Assembly: GCA_003427395.1 (NCBI GenBank)
Contig: BFEA01000277.1
Location: 625,950-648,847, forward strand
DNA: 22,898 nucleotides
From: Chara braunii
Taxonomy: Eukaryota > Streptophyta > Charophyceae > Charales > Characeae
Direction: 5' to 3'
Shown here: piece by piece, positions 9,816 through 17,692 of the stretch
Position numbering within the stretch: position 1 is the stretch's first letter
Layout of the letters: every line of letters begins with the position of its first letter
Program-made: the position numbers and the translations under genes
Notes under the pieces: generated by a model
Databases searched by the model: none
The model's input: only the letters and a program-made list of their open reading frames with translations
What the model was told of the DNA's origin: nothing

Positions 9816-11367
9816 GGCTAGTAGAGGTTGTAGCTGCCTCTACTCTTGTTGACGCGGGTCATGTACCCTCCCCGTTTCAAGAGTTGGCCGAAGCTTCCTT
9901 AGTCACCCCGCAGATGCATCCTGACCGAACTCTACTCTGTACATTGGATGTATTTGAAGCCTTAGAGGACCTTCAAGGTGAGTGGTGGACAAGGGAACCT
10001 CGTGAGTCCTGGGTGGCTCTTAGTAGAGGTCCTAGAGGGGATCATTTCGTTGTGGAAGTTGGTGTGGGTGGCCGCAAGTGCGGTGCTTTCGTAGACATCG
10101 GCTCCACGCGAAACTTCATAAGTCACGACTGCGTTGAGAAGTTGCGCCTAAAGGACCACGTGCAGCACCTTAGTAGACCGGTAGCATCTACTTTGGCCAA
10201 CAAAGAGCGCATGATGGTGGAGGACTACGTAAAGGACGTGGTCTGCACTTTCTCCTACCCAGGAGGAGAACTAAATCATAGAATATCATTCCTGGTGAGC
10301 GACAATTTACCTTTTGATATGTTGTTGGGCATGTACTACGTTGAGGTTGCCAAGCCCCAGTTTGACTGGGACAAGAAGGTGCTAAAGCAGGAGTTACCTA
10401 ATGGGAGGACTGTCAGACTGGCTAAGTACAAAGCCAGTAAGTTAATTGACTCCTATGGGTGCTTATGCGCACCTACGTTCTATAACTATTACAAAAAGAA
10501 CCAAGAGGAAGGTATGTACTTAGTCTATGTCTCTGAGAAAGGGGAGGCCGGTGAAACACCCCCAGAGATAGAGAATATTGTCGCTAAGTACCCTGATCTG
10601 TTCGAGGAGGCTACAGGAGTCGGAGACAGAGAGGTTGTCCATGCCATAGAGATCATCCCAGGTTGCAAGATACCTCAAGGGAGAATCTATAGGATGGCTC
10701 CGACCGAGTTGGATGAGCTTCGACGACAACTAAAAGAGCTCACAGAGAAGGGTTGGATACGGCCTAGCACCTCCCCCTTTGGCTCACCTGTACTTTTTGT
10801 TCCAAAGAACGGGGGAACACTAAGGATGTGCATTCATTAGAGGGGCCTCAATGCCATCACCGTTAAGAACGCAGAGCCTCTGCCACGCATCAATGACCTA
10901 TTGGATAGGGTGCAGGGATGTAAGTACTATACAAAGACTTAAAATCAGGCTACCATCAGATTGCCATAAGACCAGAGGACCACCACAAAACCGCATTCCA
11001 GACCAGGTATGGTCTGTACGAGTTTGTGGTGATGTCCTTCGGCCTTTGCAATGCGCCGGGTACATTCCAGCACACCATGAATAGGATCTTTCGTAACTAC
11101 TTAGATAAGTTCGTCGTCGTGTACCTCGATGACATACTTATCTTTAGTAACACTGTCGAGGAGAATGCTCAGCATGAAGACAAAATACTTTCACTCCTTC
11201 GACAATACAAGTATAAGATAAACACAGAGAAATGCGAGTTCGGACGCACTTGAATCTTGTACTTGGGTTATGAAGTATCCGCGGATGGGATTAGGCCCAG
11301 AGATGCAAAGGTGGCTAGCATACATGACTGACCACGACCCCAGTCTGTGAATGGGGTCAACTCATTT
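9716..11367 (+). pseudogene. pol: Pol of element A, first part: protease and reverse transcriptase
   Basis: An open frame from about 9716 to 10840 lies in the -1 frame relative to the end of gag. It carries an aspartic protease with active-site D-I-G-S at 10094-10105 (usual form D-S/T-G-A), followed by TRNFIS. The RT N-terminal part follows ([20 protein letters not shown], then RMCI) and a TAG at 10838 where the conserved Tyr of DYRGLN is expected. Near 10937 a 4-bp loss shifts the frame and removes the first catalytic Asp context (K-I-D-L-K). The frame then continues through FGLCNAPGTFQ and an intact YLDD box (11122-11133) to a TGA at 11251. Another TGA lies near 11329, where Trp is expected. 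The frame stops abruptly at 11367 where element B begins, and the missing half resumes at 17693. Confidence 0.92.
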
Positions 11368-11380
11368 TGAAACGGTATTC
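11368..11380 (+). repeat. Residual LTR start of element B
   Basis: TGAAACGGTATTC matches the first 13 bases of the right LTR at 16637-16649. After it the sequence leaves the LTR and enters leader sequence in reverse orientation. GCAG occurs at the junction and also at LTR position 22 or so, so a few bases of microhomology may lie at the break. Confidence 0.6.
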
Positions 11381-11409
11381 GCAGGTACGTGACAACCAAA
11401 CTTGTATCG

Positions 11410-11445
<36 letters not shown>

Positions 11446-11511
11446 CGCACGCGCGCGCCGTAGCGATGTCTTCAACGCAGGTACGCGTGGTGAACCAATC
11501 TTGTATCACTC

Positions 11512-11552
<41 letters not shown>

Positions 11553-11654
11553 TCGTCATTGTCTTCCTTGCAGGTGCGGCGTCCATCTTCTTCCGCTGGT
11601 CAGCTATGGCGGACTTCTCCTGAACGGCGATGGCGCGTGGAATAGCGGGTACCA
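11381..11654 (-). repeat. Inverted leader of element B with three TC/GC-bearing repeats
   Basis: GCAGGT followed by (A/G)CG recurs at 11381, 11477 and 11570. The first two copies continue into CCAA-CTTGTATC and a TC run (11411-11430 and 11513-11549), giving a tandem unit of roughly 95 bp. The first TC run passes directly into an alternating GC tract, 11431-11459. Since the PBS next to it reads on the minus strand, this segment is the leader downstream of that PBS. Open frames through the dinucleotide runs are low complexity and are not counted as genes. Confidence 0.6.
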
Positions 11655-11666
11655 GCTCTGATACCA
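11655..11666 (-). promoter_or_regulatory. Primer-binding site of element B, minus orientation
   Basis: The minus strand reads TGGTATCAGAGC, one base after the LTR terminus TGCA (complement of 11668-11671). The normal LTR-PBS junction is intact but points away from the element's own coding region. Confidence 0.88.
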
Positions 11667-11667
11667 A

Positions 11668-12565
11668 TGCAATCAGACTCGCTTCTTTTCGCACTTCACA
11701 TACGTGCGAACAGGTTGTGCAGCGACCTGGCGACAAGCGCCCACTCAAAACTCGGAGATATGGTAACCAGGAACAAAGATCAAATACAATCTCACTTCAG
11801 ATGGCTATGGCGCATCAGCACCTGTACAAATTTATGTTCATCACTCACTCGACGTTGCTGTTCACACACGGGATCACCCTGTATATCCCACACTCACCCC
11901 ATTGTACACTCACACACGCTACACCCTCCTATTAGCTATGGCGGCTATGGCCACTGCTACCCCTATCGCTATAGCTACACTCTCCTTCTCGCCACTTCGT
12001 CTTCGGAATCACTGCAGACCACCTCGCACAAGTCGTTGTGGCAGCGCTTCCGCATGGCTTACGCAGGAATGAATGAATGGTTGGGCGCTGCCTCTTGATT
12101 TATACTTATGTGTCTCGTTGGTCTACCCCTTTCCCATGCCCGTGGTGCACACCCCATACGGTACTTGCTTGACTGGACTAGGACTGACTGGGACTGGGAC
12201 TGCTGACTCAGCACGGGTGGACTCCACCACTTGCCCACTTGCCTCAACCTAAACGTGAGCAGCTTCGAAAGGCCGGTACCAGGACCTTCCGGAAGTTTCA
12301 ACCCTGGACTTTCGGATACTGTAGCAGCTACGACCTTGACCTTTCAGGACTGTAGCAGCTACGACCTTGACCTTTCAGAGGTCCTACAACTAGGACTTCT
12401 AGAACTCCCTAACACCACTATTCGACAGGTCTGCAAATCGAACCCCTACCATGTACTAACCCTACGACAGTCTACCAACTGTGGGAACAGACACAGGTCG
12501 TGGGTTCAACTCCTGGGGTCGACATAGGTAATATACACAGGTAAGGTAAAGCCTAGGGATCGAGC
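11668..12565 (-). repeat. Inverted left LTR of element B, 5' truncated
   Basis: The reverse complement matches the right LTR from about 16680 to 17692. A sample of 60 bases (right copy 17041-17100) differs at only three positions. The copy lacks the first 40 or so LTR bases, replaced by gag sequence after the near-palindrome AGGGATCGAGCCCT at about 12554-12567. It has one copy of the 115-bp block that is doubled in the right LTR. The long open frame over 11667-12098 is antisense LTR sequence, not a gene. Confidence 0.85.
12098..12104 (-). promoter_or_regulatory. LTR TATA box (inverted copy)
   Basis: The minus strand reads TATAAAT within AAGTATAAATCAAGAGG, the same context as the TATA box in the right LTR at 17248. 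In this orientation it would drive transcription toward 11368, away from element B's gag-pol. Confidence 0.55.
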
Positions 12566-12956
12566 CCTGGGAGGGAGGCCGCAAGGTAGAGGAAGAGGCC
12601 AAGGCCAAAGGGGCCAGGCCACGGGGGGTCGAGGACCAGGCGCACAGGGGGTTGGCGGCCAAAGGAACCGCCAAGAGGGAGGTAGGGGTCATGGTCCCCC
12701 GTCAAATCGTCAAGGTCCTAGTCGGTCCCCGCAGCGACGAGGTGGAGGATCACATAAGAGGAGAGGAGGTGGGCACCCAGGTTGGCCACAAGGCCGACCT
12801 TGGGAAAATCAGGGCCTGGACCAGCAAGTATGGCAGCAGCGTATGGACCAGAGTCAGTGCATATATTGCGGTGACCCGGCCCATATCATTAAATATTGTC
12901 CTAAATACATACAGGCCCGATGGGCTGCCCAGGAGTCAAAAGGCAGCCGCCGGTAG
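12566..12956 (+). pseudogene. gag: Nucleocapsid end of element B gag
   Basis: From about 12568 a frame with no ATG of its own encodes about 125 residues. An Arg/Gly/Gln-rich stretch (repeated RG, RGRG and RGGG) is followed by an intact zinc knuckle, CIYCGDPAHIIKYC, at 12858-12899 (C-X2-C-X4-H-X4-C), and a TAG at 12954. Such a region binds element RNA for packaging. The gag N-terminus and capsid are missing because this segment joins the inverted LTR directly. The next frame (pol) lies at -1, overlapping from about 12920 to 12956. This frame is distinct from the open frame at 12652-12990, which is a shadow. Confidence 0.85.
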
Positions 12957-13500
12957 GGGTTGCAACTGCCCCTACTACGAGGCCATGTGAGGAAGCGAGC
13001 GAGCGCGAGCAGGAAACTCCCACACCACATGGGCCTTCGGCAGAGGTTGCAGGCCAGTGCCTAGTTAGTTGTCCAGAGACTGCTTGTGTCAGCGTCTCTC
13101 TAGGCACTTCCCTCACAGGTGTGACAAAAGAGTTGAAAGAGAGGATGCCTGCCTGGGCCAAAATGAAGAAGGATAGTAAGGGACAACTAGTCTTAGTTGA
13201 TGTAGAGGTCTTTAGAAGTAGAGTACGGGCCCTTGTAGACTCAGGGGCTACCCGCAATTATATTAGTCGTAGAGCACTGAAGAAGCGAAGGCTAGGGTTG
13301 AAAATCCAAAAGTTGGAAGATCCCATAGTTAGTGTCCTCGTAGACAACCGCACTATGCGTGTTGAGGACTACGTAGAGGGAGTCCAAGCGTACTTCCGCC
13401 TAGAGAAAGATGGGAAGGTGGAGAAGGTTTTCCATTCCCTGACTCTCCTCGTACCGGATGACCTTCCTAGGGAGAGGCAGCAGGGGCCACACTTCACCTC
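12920..13500 (+). pseudogene. pol: Element B protease region of pol
   Basis: The open frame carries a retropepsin-like aspartic protease that would cleave the Gag-Pol polyprotein. The active site ALVDSGATRNYIS is intact with DSGA at 13238-13249. It is followed by an RVEDYVEG block and a SLTLLVPDDLP block, equivalent to FLVSDNLP in element A. Directly after DDLP (13465) the family sequence is lost: the LLGM-type motif and following residues seen in A are missing. The frame changes near 13510 before the RT linker. The protease fold is therefore truncated at its C-terminal side although its catalytic motif is good. Confidence 0.88.
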
Positions 13501-13509
13501 AGAGAGCAT

Positions 13510-15060
13510 GAGTGTAGGCTCCCTAGTCTGTCAGGCGAGGTTAAGACTGCCCGCCTGTTTCATGTGTCTGGAGTAGATAACTCCTTGGCACATTGCTGCC
13601 TCAGTGCTCCCGCGTTCGCGCGATTAGTAAGAAAGGAACAGTTAGAGGAACAGGTTTTCGTAGCTTATGTAAGGCCTGTCACTGAGCCTAAGGAGGACAC
13701 ACCCATAGACTCAGCTATTGCCAAGCTGCTGGAAAAGTTCAAAGATCTTGCAGAGCCGCCGACAGGGGTAGTACCACGACCGATCCAGCATCGTATAGAG
13801 ATAGAGCCTGGCAGTAGGACTCCTAACGGAGCAGTCTACAGGATGTCCCCAAAGGAGTTAGAGAAGCTGCGTAAGCAGTTAGACGAGCTCCTCGAAAAGG
13901 GTTGGATTAGGCCTAGTTCATCTCCTTTTGGAGCACCAGTTTTCTTTGTCCCCAAAAAGGAAGGAGAGTTATGGATGTGCATAGACTATAGGGGTCTAAA
14001 CGCGATCACAGTGAAGAACGCTGAACCGCTTCCCAGGATAGACGATCTCTTAGATCGAGTGCAGGGTTGCAGATATTTTTCGAAGATCGATTTGAAGTCC
14101 CGATATCATCAGATAGAGGTCCATCCTGATGACCAGTACAAGACTGCATTCTGGACTAGATATGGGCACGACGAATTCATAGTGATGCCCTTTGGACTGA
14201 CCAACGTGCCTGCCATGTTCCAACGCTGTATGAACGACTTGTTCAGGCCTTGATTAGATAGATTTGTCGTAGTTTACTAAGACGACATCTTAGTATTTAG
14301 TAGGACCCTCCAGGAGCATCAGGGTCATTTGAGGACGGTATTGGAGAAGTTGAGAGAGGCTTGGAGAAGTTGAGAGAGGCTAACTTCAAGATCAATGCGA
14401 AGAAGTGCGAGTGGGCCAAGACACAAGTCTTGTACTTGGGCCACGTCTTAGACGGAGATGGCATCAAGCCTGAGGACAGCAAGATAGCGGTGATTAGAGA
14501 TTGGCCGACGCCCCGCACGTTGACTAAGTTGCGGTCGTTCCTGGGCTTAGCTAACTACTATAGGAAGTTTGTGAGGAACTTCTCGACTATCGCCACTCCC
14601 CTTCGCAGGTTGCTCAAGAAAGAGGCAATCTGGCAGTGGGATAAAGATTGTACGTCTGCGCTAAAGAAATTAAAGCGCGCACTAATAGAGTATCCTGTCC
14701 TCAAAGTGGCAGATCCATCCTTGCCATTTGTCGTCACCACGGACGCGAGTCAGTACGGTATAGGTGCTGTGTTACAACAGGACGACAGCAATGGCTACAG
14801 ACCCGTAGAGTTCATGTCAGCGAGGATGCCCTCGGAGAAGGTAGCTACCTCGACATCCGAGAGGGAACTCTACGCTCCCAGGTAGGCTTTAGAGCACTGA
14901 AAGCATTACCTGCTTGGGAGGCACTTCAAAGTGTATTCAGACCACGAGACTCGCCAAGATGACACCTAAGTTGACTAGGTGGGCCGCTGAGATAGACCAG
15001 TGCGACTTTGAGCTCAAGCCTATCAAAGGCAAGTACAATGTAGTTGTGGATGCCCTAAGG
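13510..15060 (+). pseudogene. pol: Element B reverse transcriptase and RNase H
   Basis: RT begins in the frame used at 13564-14253: [30 protein letters not shown], then KIDLKS with the first catalytic Asp at 14089-14091. Then comes [15 protein letters not shown] at 14251 and a TAA at 14278-14280 follow; the second sits inside the catalytic box (Tyr-stop-Asp-Asp, 14275-14286). A perfect 20-bp tandem duplication (14341-14360 and 14361-14380) shifts the frame. The thumb and connection (YLGHVLDGDGI, SFLGLANYYRKF) lead to RNase H with catalytic Asp in TDASQYGIGA at 14742, then ERELYA. TAG and TGA stops follow at 14883 and about 14901. A deletion and frame change near 14955 removes the motif after SDHET. 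The copy is inactive. Confidence 0.92.
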
Positions 15061-16599
15061 AGGAGATCAGACTACTTTGGAGCTATAGTTCACTATCTGG
15101 ATATAGGGAGTGACCTGCAGGAGAAAATTAGAAAGGCGTATGCGCAGGACCCTATTTATAGCGATCTCCTCAAAAGAGTTAAGGAGGCCCCAGAGACCGA
15201 GCCAGATTACCGCACCACAGAGGGGTTGTTATTTGAGAAGACTAATGCAGTAGACCGTCTGTGCGTTCCAAACAGCGAGGAGATCCGTAATTTGATCCTA
15301 GGGGAATGCCACGACACAGAGGGACATTTCGGTTGGCAAAAGACTCTAGCCAATCTGATGATGCGTACACTTGCCCAGGAATGAAAGTTGACTGCATAGA
15401 GTATATCTGCAGTTGCAAAGTGTGCCAAAGAAACAAGACTACAACGCGTGCCCCTCTAGGTCTTTTAGACCCTTGCCTATTCCTGATCAGCCAGGAGATT
15501 TAGTGTCCATTGACTTTATGGACGTTGGCGTGAAGAGTAGGCATGGTAAGAGCCAAGTCATGGTCATAGTTGATAGATTTAGTAAGTATGTTATTTTTGT
15601 CCCTTGGCCTGCAGAGGCACGCACCGAGCTAGTCATTCAGAAGTTTTTCGATTTTTAAGTTAGTGAGCATGGAGTCCCATTGTCCATTGTTAGTGATAGA
15701 GATACTCGCTTCACGAGTCAAAACTGGCAGGAACTGATGAGAGTTTATGGGTCAAAGTTGCTGATGTCCTCTGGCCGTCATCCAGAGACCAACGGTCAGA
15801 CTGAACAGATGAACAAGATCCTACAACAAGTTCTGCGCATGTACATTTAGACCAGATCAAGTCAATTGGGACGAGATGTTGCCCAAGGTCCAGTGCGTAT
15901 AACAACGGCGTGCACTTCTCCACTTGCCGCACTCCCAACGAGTTACACAAGTCCTTTAGACCGCGTAGACCGTTTGAGGGACTTAACCGGGACCAGATTC
16001 ACAGGCTACCGCCCAGTACCAGGGAGTTTGCGATACAACACGAGAAAGAGCTAGCTACTGTCGTCGAGAACCTCAGGAAGGCCCAACACAGAATGATAGA
16101 GCAAGCCAACAAGCATCGTCGCCCATCGCAGTTCCAAGTAGGCGACTTAGTCTGGGTCAAGTCCAAAGAGTTTGCTCCTGAGGAAAACATGTCGCAGAAG
16201 TTACTGCCTGCGTATAGAGGACCGTGGCCGGTTCTGGAAGTTAAGGGCGGAGAGGATGGACCGTCTTACACAGTCGAGATCCCAACACACCTCCACACCT
16301 ACCCCGTATTTCATGCGTCAAAGTTGTTACCATGTGTTACAAGTCAGCAGTTTCCATCTAAAAGATCAATGATACCCCCAGACATGGATGAAAGGTACGA
16401 CATTGACGACATTGTAGGTGAAGACGTGTTCAGAACAGGAGGCAGAGGTCGTCCACAGAAACAGTATAAGGTCCGGTTCGCTTATCAGGAACCAGAGGAC
16501 GACCGCTGGTTTACTAGAACAGAACTTCTAGAAACAGCTCCCGACGTAGTTAGGGCCTATGAGAGAGAGAGAAAAGGTAAAGGTCCTGTCTTGGACTGA
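15061..16599 (+). pseudogene. pol: Element B integrase with C-terminal chromodomain
   Basis: The integrase zinc finger (H-X4-H in ECHDTEGHFG, C-X2-C in CKVCQRNK) spans frames broken near 15370 and 15465. The core has Asp in SIDFMD (15512-15514), Asp in VSDRDTRF (15695-15697) and Glu in NGQTEQM (15803-15805). There are 35 residues between the last two, the canonical DD35E spacing. Stops or shifts occur at 15656 (TAA), 15848 (TAG) and near 15900. From 15910 a clean 229-codon frame covers the C-terminal domain (AYRGPWPVLEV, YPVFHASKL) and then a chromodomain-like segment (about 16399-16575: YDIDDIVG, QYKVRFAYQEPEDDRWF, a helix with APDVVRAYERE). Chromodomains in chromoviruses guide integration to marked chromatin. 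The aromatic cage looks incomplete and I call it chromodomain-like. Confidence 0.9.
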
Positions 16600-16623
16600 G
16601 TTATTCTCGGAGGACCTCGAATT

Positions 16624-16636
16624 CAGGCGGCAGGAG
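16624..16636 (+). other. Possible polypurine tract of element B
   Basis: CAGGCGGCAGGAG lies directly before the LTR start TG at 16637, where plus-strand priming would occur. It is interrupted by cytosines, so it is a weak or decayed candidate. The GA-rich GAGAGAGAGAGAAAAGG at about 16560 lies inside the coding frame and too far from the LTR. Confidence 0.3.
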
Positions 16637-16685
16637 TGAAACGGTATTCACCTGTTCGCAGTAGCGAATGCAGATCCTAGGGCTC

Positions 16686-16915
16686 GATCCCTAGACTTTA
16701 CCTTACCTATGTCGACCCCGGGAATTGAACCCACGACCTGTGTCTGTTCCCACAGTTGGTAGACTGTCGTAGGGTTTGTAGATGGTAGGGGTTCGATCTT
16801 GATCCCTAGACTTTACCTTACCTATGTCGACCCCAGGAGTTGAACCCACGACCTGTGTCTGTTTCCACAGTTGGTAGACTGTCGTAGGGTCTGTAGATGG
16901 TGGGGGTTCGATCTG
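16686..16915 (+). repeat. 115-bp tandem duplication in the right LTR
   Basis: Units at 16686-16800 and 16801-16915 both start GATCCCTAGACTTTACC and end near GGTTCGATCT. The inverted left LTR has a single unit. Each unit holds, on the minus strand, a T-arm-like GGGTTCAATTCCC or GGGTTCAACTCCT. On the plus strand each holds CAGTTGGTAGAC and GGTTCGATC, which resemble pol III A and B boxes. No complete tRNA cloverleaf can be folded by eye. Confidence 0.75.
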
Positions 16916-16970
16916 TAGACCTGTCCAATAGTGGTCTTAGGGAGTTCTAGAAGTTGCAGTTGTAGGACCT

Positions 16971-17032
16971 CTGAAACGTCAAGGTTGTAGCTGCTACAAT
17001 CCTGAAAGGTCAAGGTCGTAGCTGCTACAGTA
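16971..17032 (+). repeat. 31-bp tandem repeat in the LTR upstream region
   Basis: CTGAAACGTCAAGGTTGTAGCTGCTACAATC and its near copy at 17002-17032 lie about 220-280 bp upstream of the TATA box. The same doubling is present in the inverted LTR at about 12330-12390. They could be repeated transcription-factor sites, which is an inference from position only. Confidence 0.6.
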
Positions 17033-17247
17033 TCCAAAAGGCCAGGGTTGAAACTTCTGGAAGGTCCTGGTACTGGCCTTTCGAAGCTGCTCACGTTTAG
17101 GTTGAGGCAAGTGGGCAAGTGGTGGAGTCCACCCGTGCTGAGTCAGCAGTCCCAGTCCCAGTCAGTCCTAGTCCAGTCAAGCAAGTATTGTATGGGACTG
17201 TGTGCACCACGGGCATGGGAAAGGGGCAGACCAACGAGACACGGAAG

Positions 17248-17254
17248 TATAAAT
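17248..17254 (+). promoter_or_regulatory. LTR TATA box
   Basis: TATAAAT in the context AAGTATAAATCAAGAGG is conserved in both LTR copies and lies in the middle of the LTR, as expected for the U3/R border of a plant LTR. It would start genomic RNA about 30 bp downstream. Confidence 0.6.
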
Positions 17255-17692
17255 CAAGAGGCAGCGCCCAGCGATTCATTCATTCCTGCGTAAGCCATGC
17301 GGAAGCGGTGCCACAGCGACTTGTGCGAGGTGGTCTGCAGTGAGCCCGAAGACGAAGTGGGCGAGAAGGAGAGTGTAGCTATAGTGATAGGGGTAGCAGT
17401 TGCCATGGCCGCCATAGCTGATAGGAGGTGTAGCGTGTGTGAGTGTGTGAGTGTACAGTGGGGTGCGTGTGGGATATCCAGGGTGATCCCGCGTGTGAAC
17501 AGCAGCGTCGAGTGAATGACGAACAAAGATTTGCACAGGCGCTGATGCGCCATAGCCATCTGAAGTGAGATTGTATCTGATCTGCATTCCTGGTTCCAAT
17601 ATTTCTGAGTTTTGAGTGGGCGCGTGTCGCCAGTTTGCTGTGCAACCTGTTTGCATGTATGTGAAGTGTGAAAAGAAGCGAGTCTGATTGCA

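Larger units (their letters stand above)
11368..17692 (+). mobile_element. Element B: chromovirus-type Ty3/gypsy element nested in A, 5' end inverted
   Basis: The insert splits element A's RT/RNase H frame: Val-Asn-Ser-Phe before 11367 and Leu-Glu-Met-Cys-Gly after 17696 are contiguous in the family. Its outer ends fit LTR borders (TGAAACGGTATTC at 11368; ATTGCA ending at 17692). The coding order is nucleocapsid, protease, RT, RNase H, integrase, chromodomain on the plus strand, then a direct LTR at 16637-17692. The left LTR, PBS and leader are in the opposite orientation (11381 to about 12565). The host duplication is eroded: cattt on the left, attct on the right, sharing only ATT. Confidence 0.85.
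16637..17692 (+). repeat. Right LTR of element B, direct orientation
   Basis: This 1056-bp LTR runs from TGAAACGG to ATTGCA, follows the pol stop (16597-16599) by 37 bp, and ends where element A resumes. It contains a TATA box (17248-17254), a 115-bp tandem duplication near its start and a 31-bp duplication in the presumed U3. Its inverted partner is 11668-12565. Open frames on its minus strand (such as 17276-17656) are LTR shadows. Confidence 0.9.

Noticed and set aside
11506-12098. Open frames of 80-143 codons at 11506-11748 (minus) and 11667-12098 (plus)
   Set aside because: They are read through TC runs or through the antisense strand of the LTR, and have a counterpart in the right LTR in opposite orientation. 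No protein family.
12652-12990. Plus-strand frame of 112 codons over the B nucleocapsid
   Set aside because: The neighbouring frame carries the CCHC knuckle and RG-rich sequence, so this one is a shadow.
11368-17692. DIRS-like element with inverted terminal repeats
   Set aside because: DIRS elements encode a tyrosine recombinase. Here the enzyme is a DD35E integrase with chromodomain, and a normal LTR-PBS junction is present in the inverted arm, so an inverted Ty3/gypsy end fits better.
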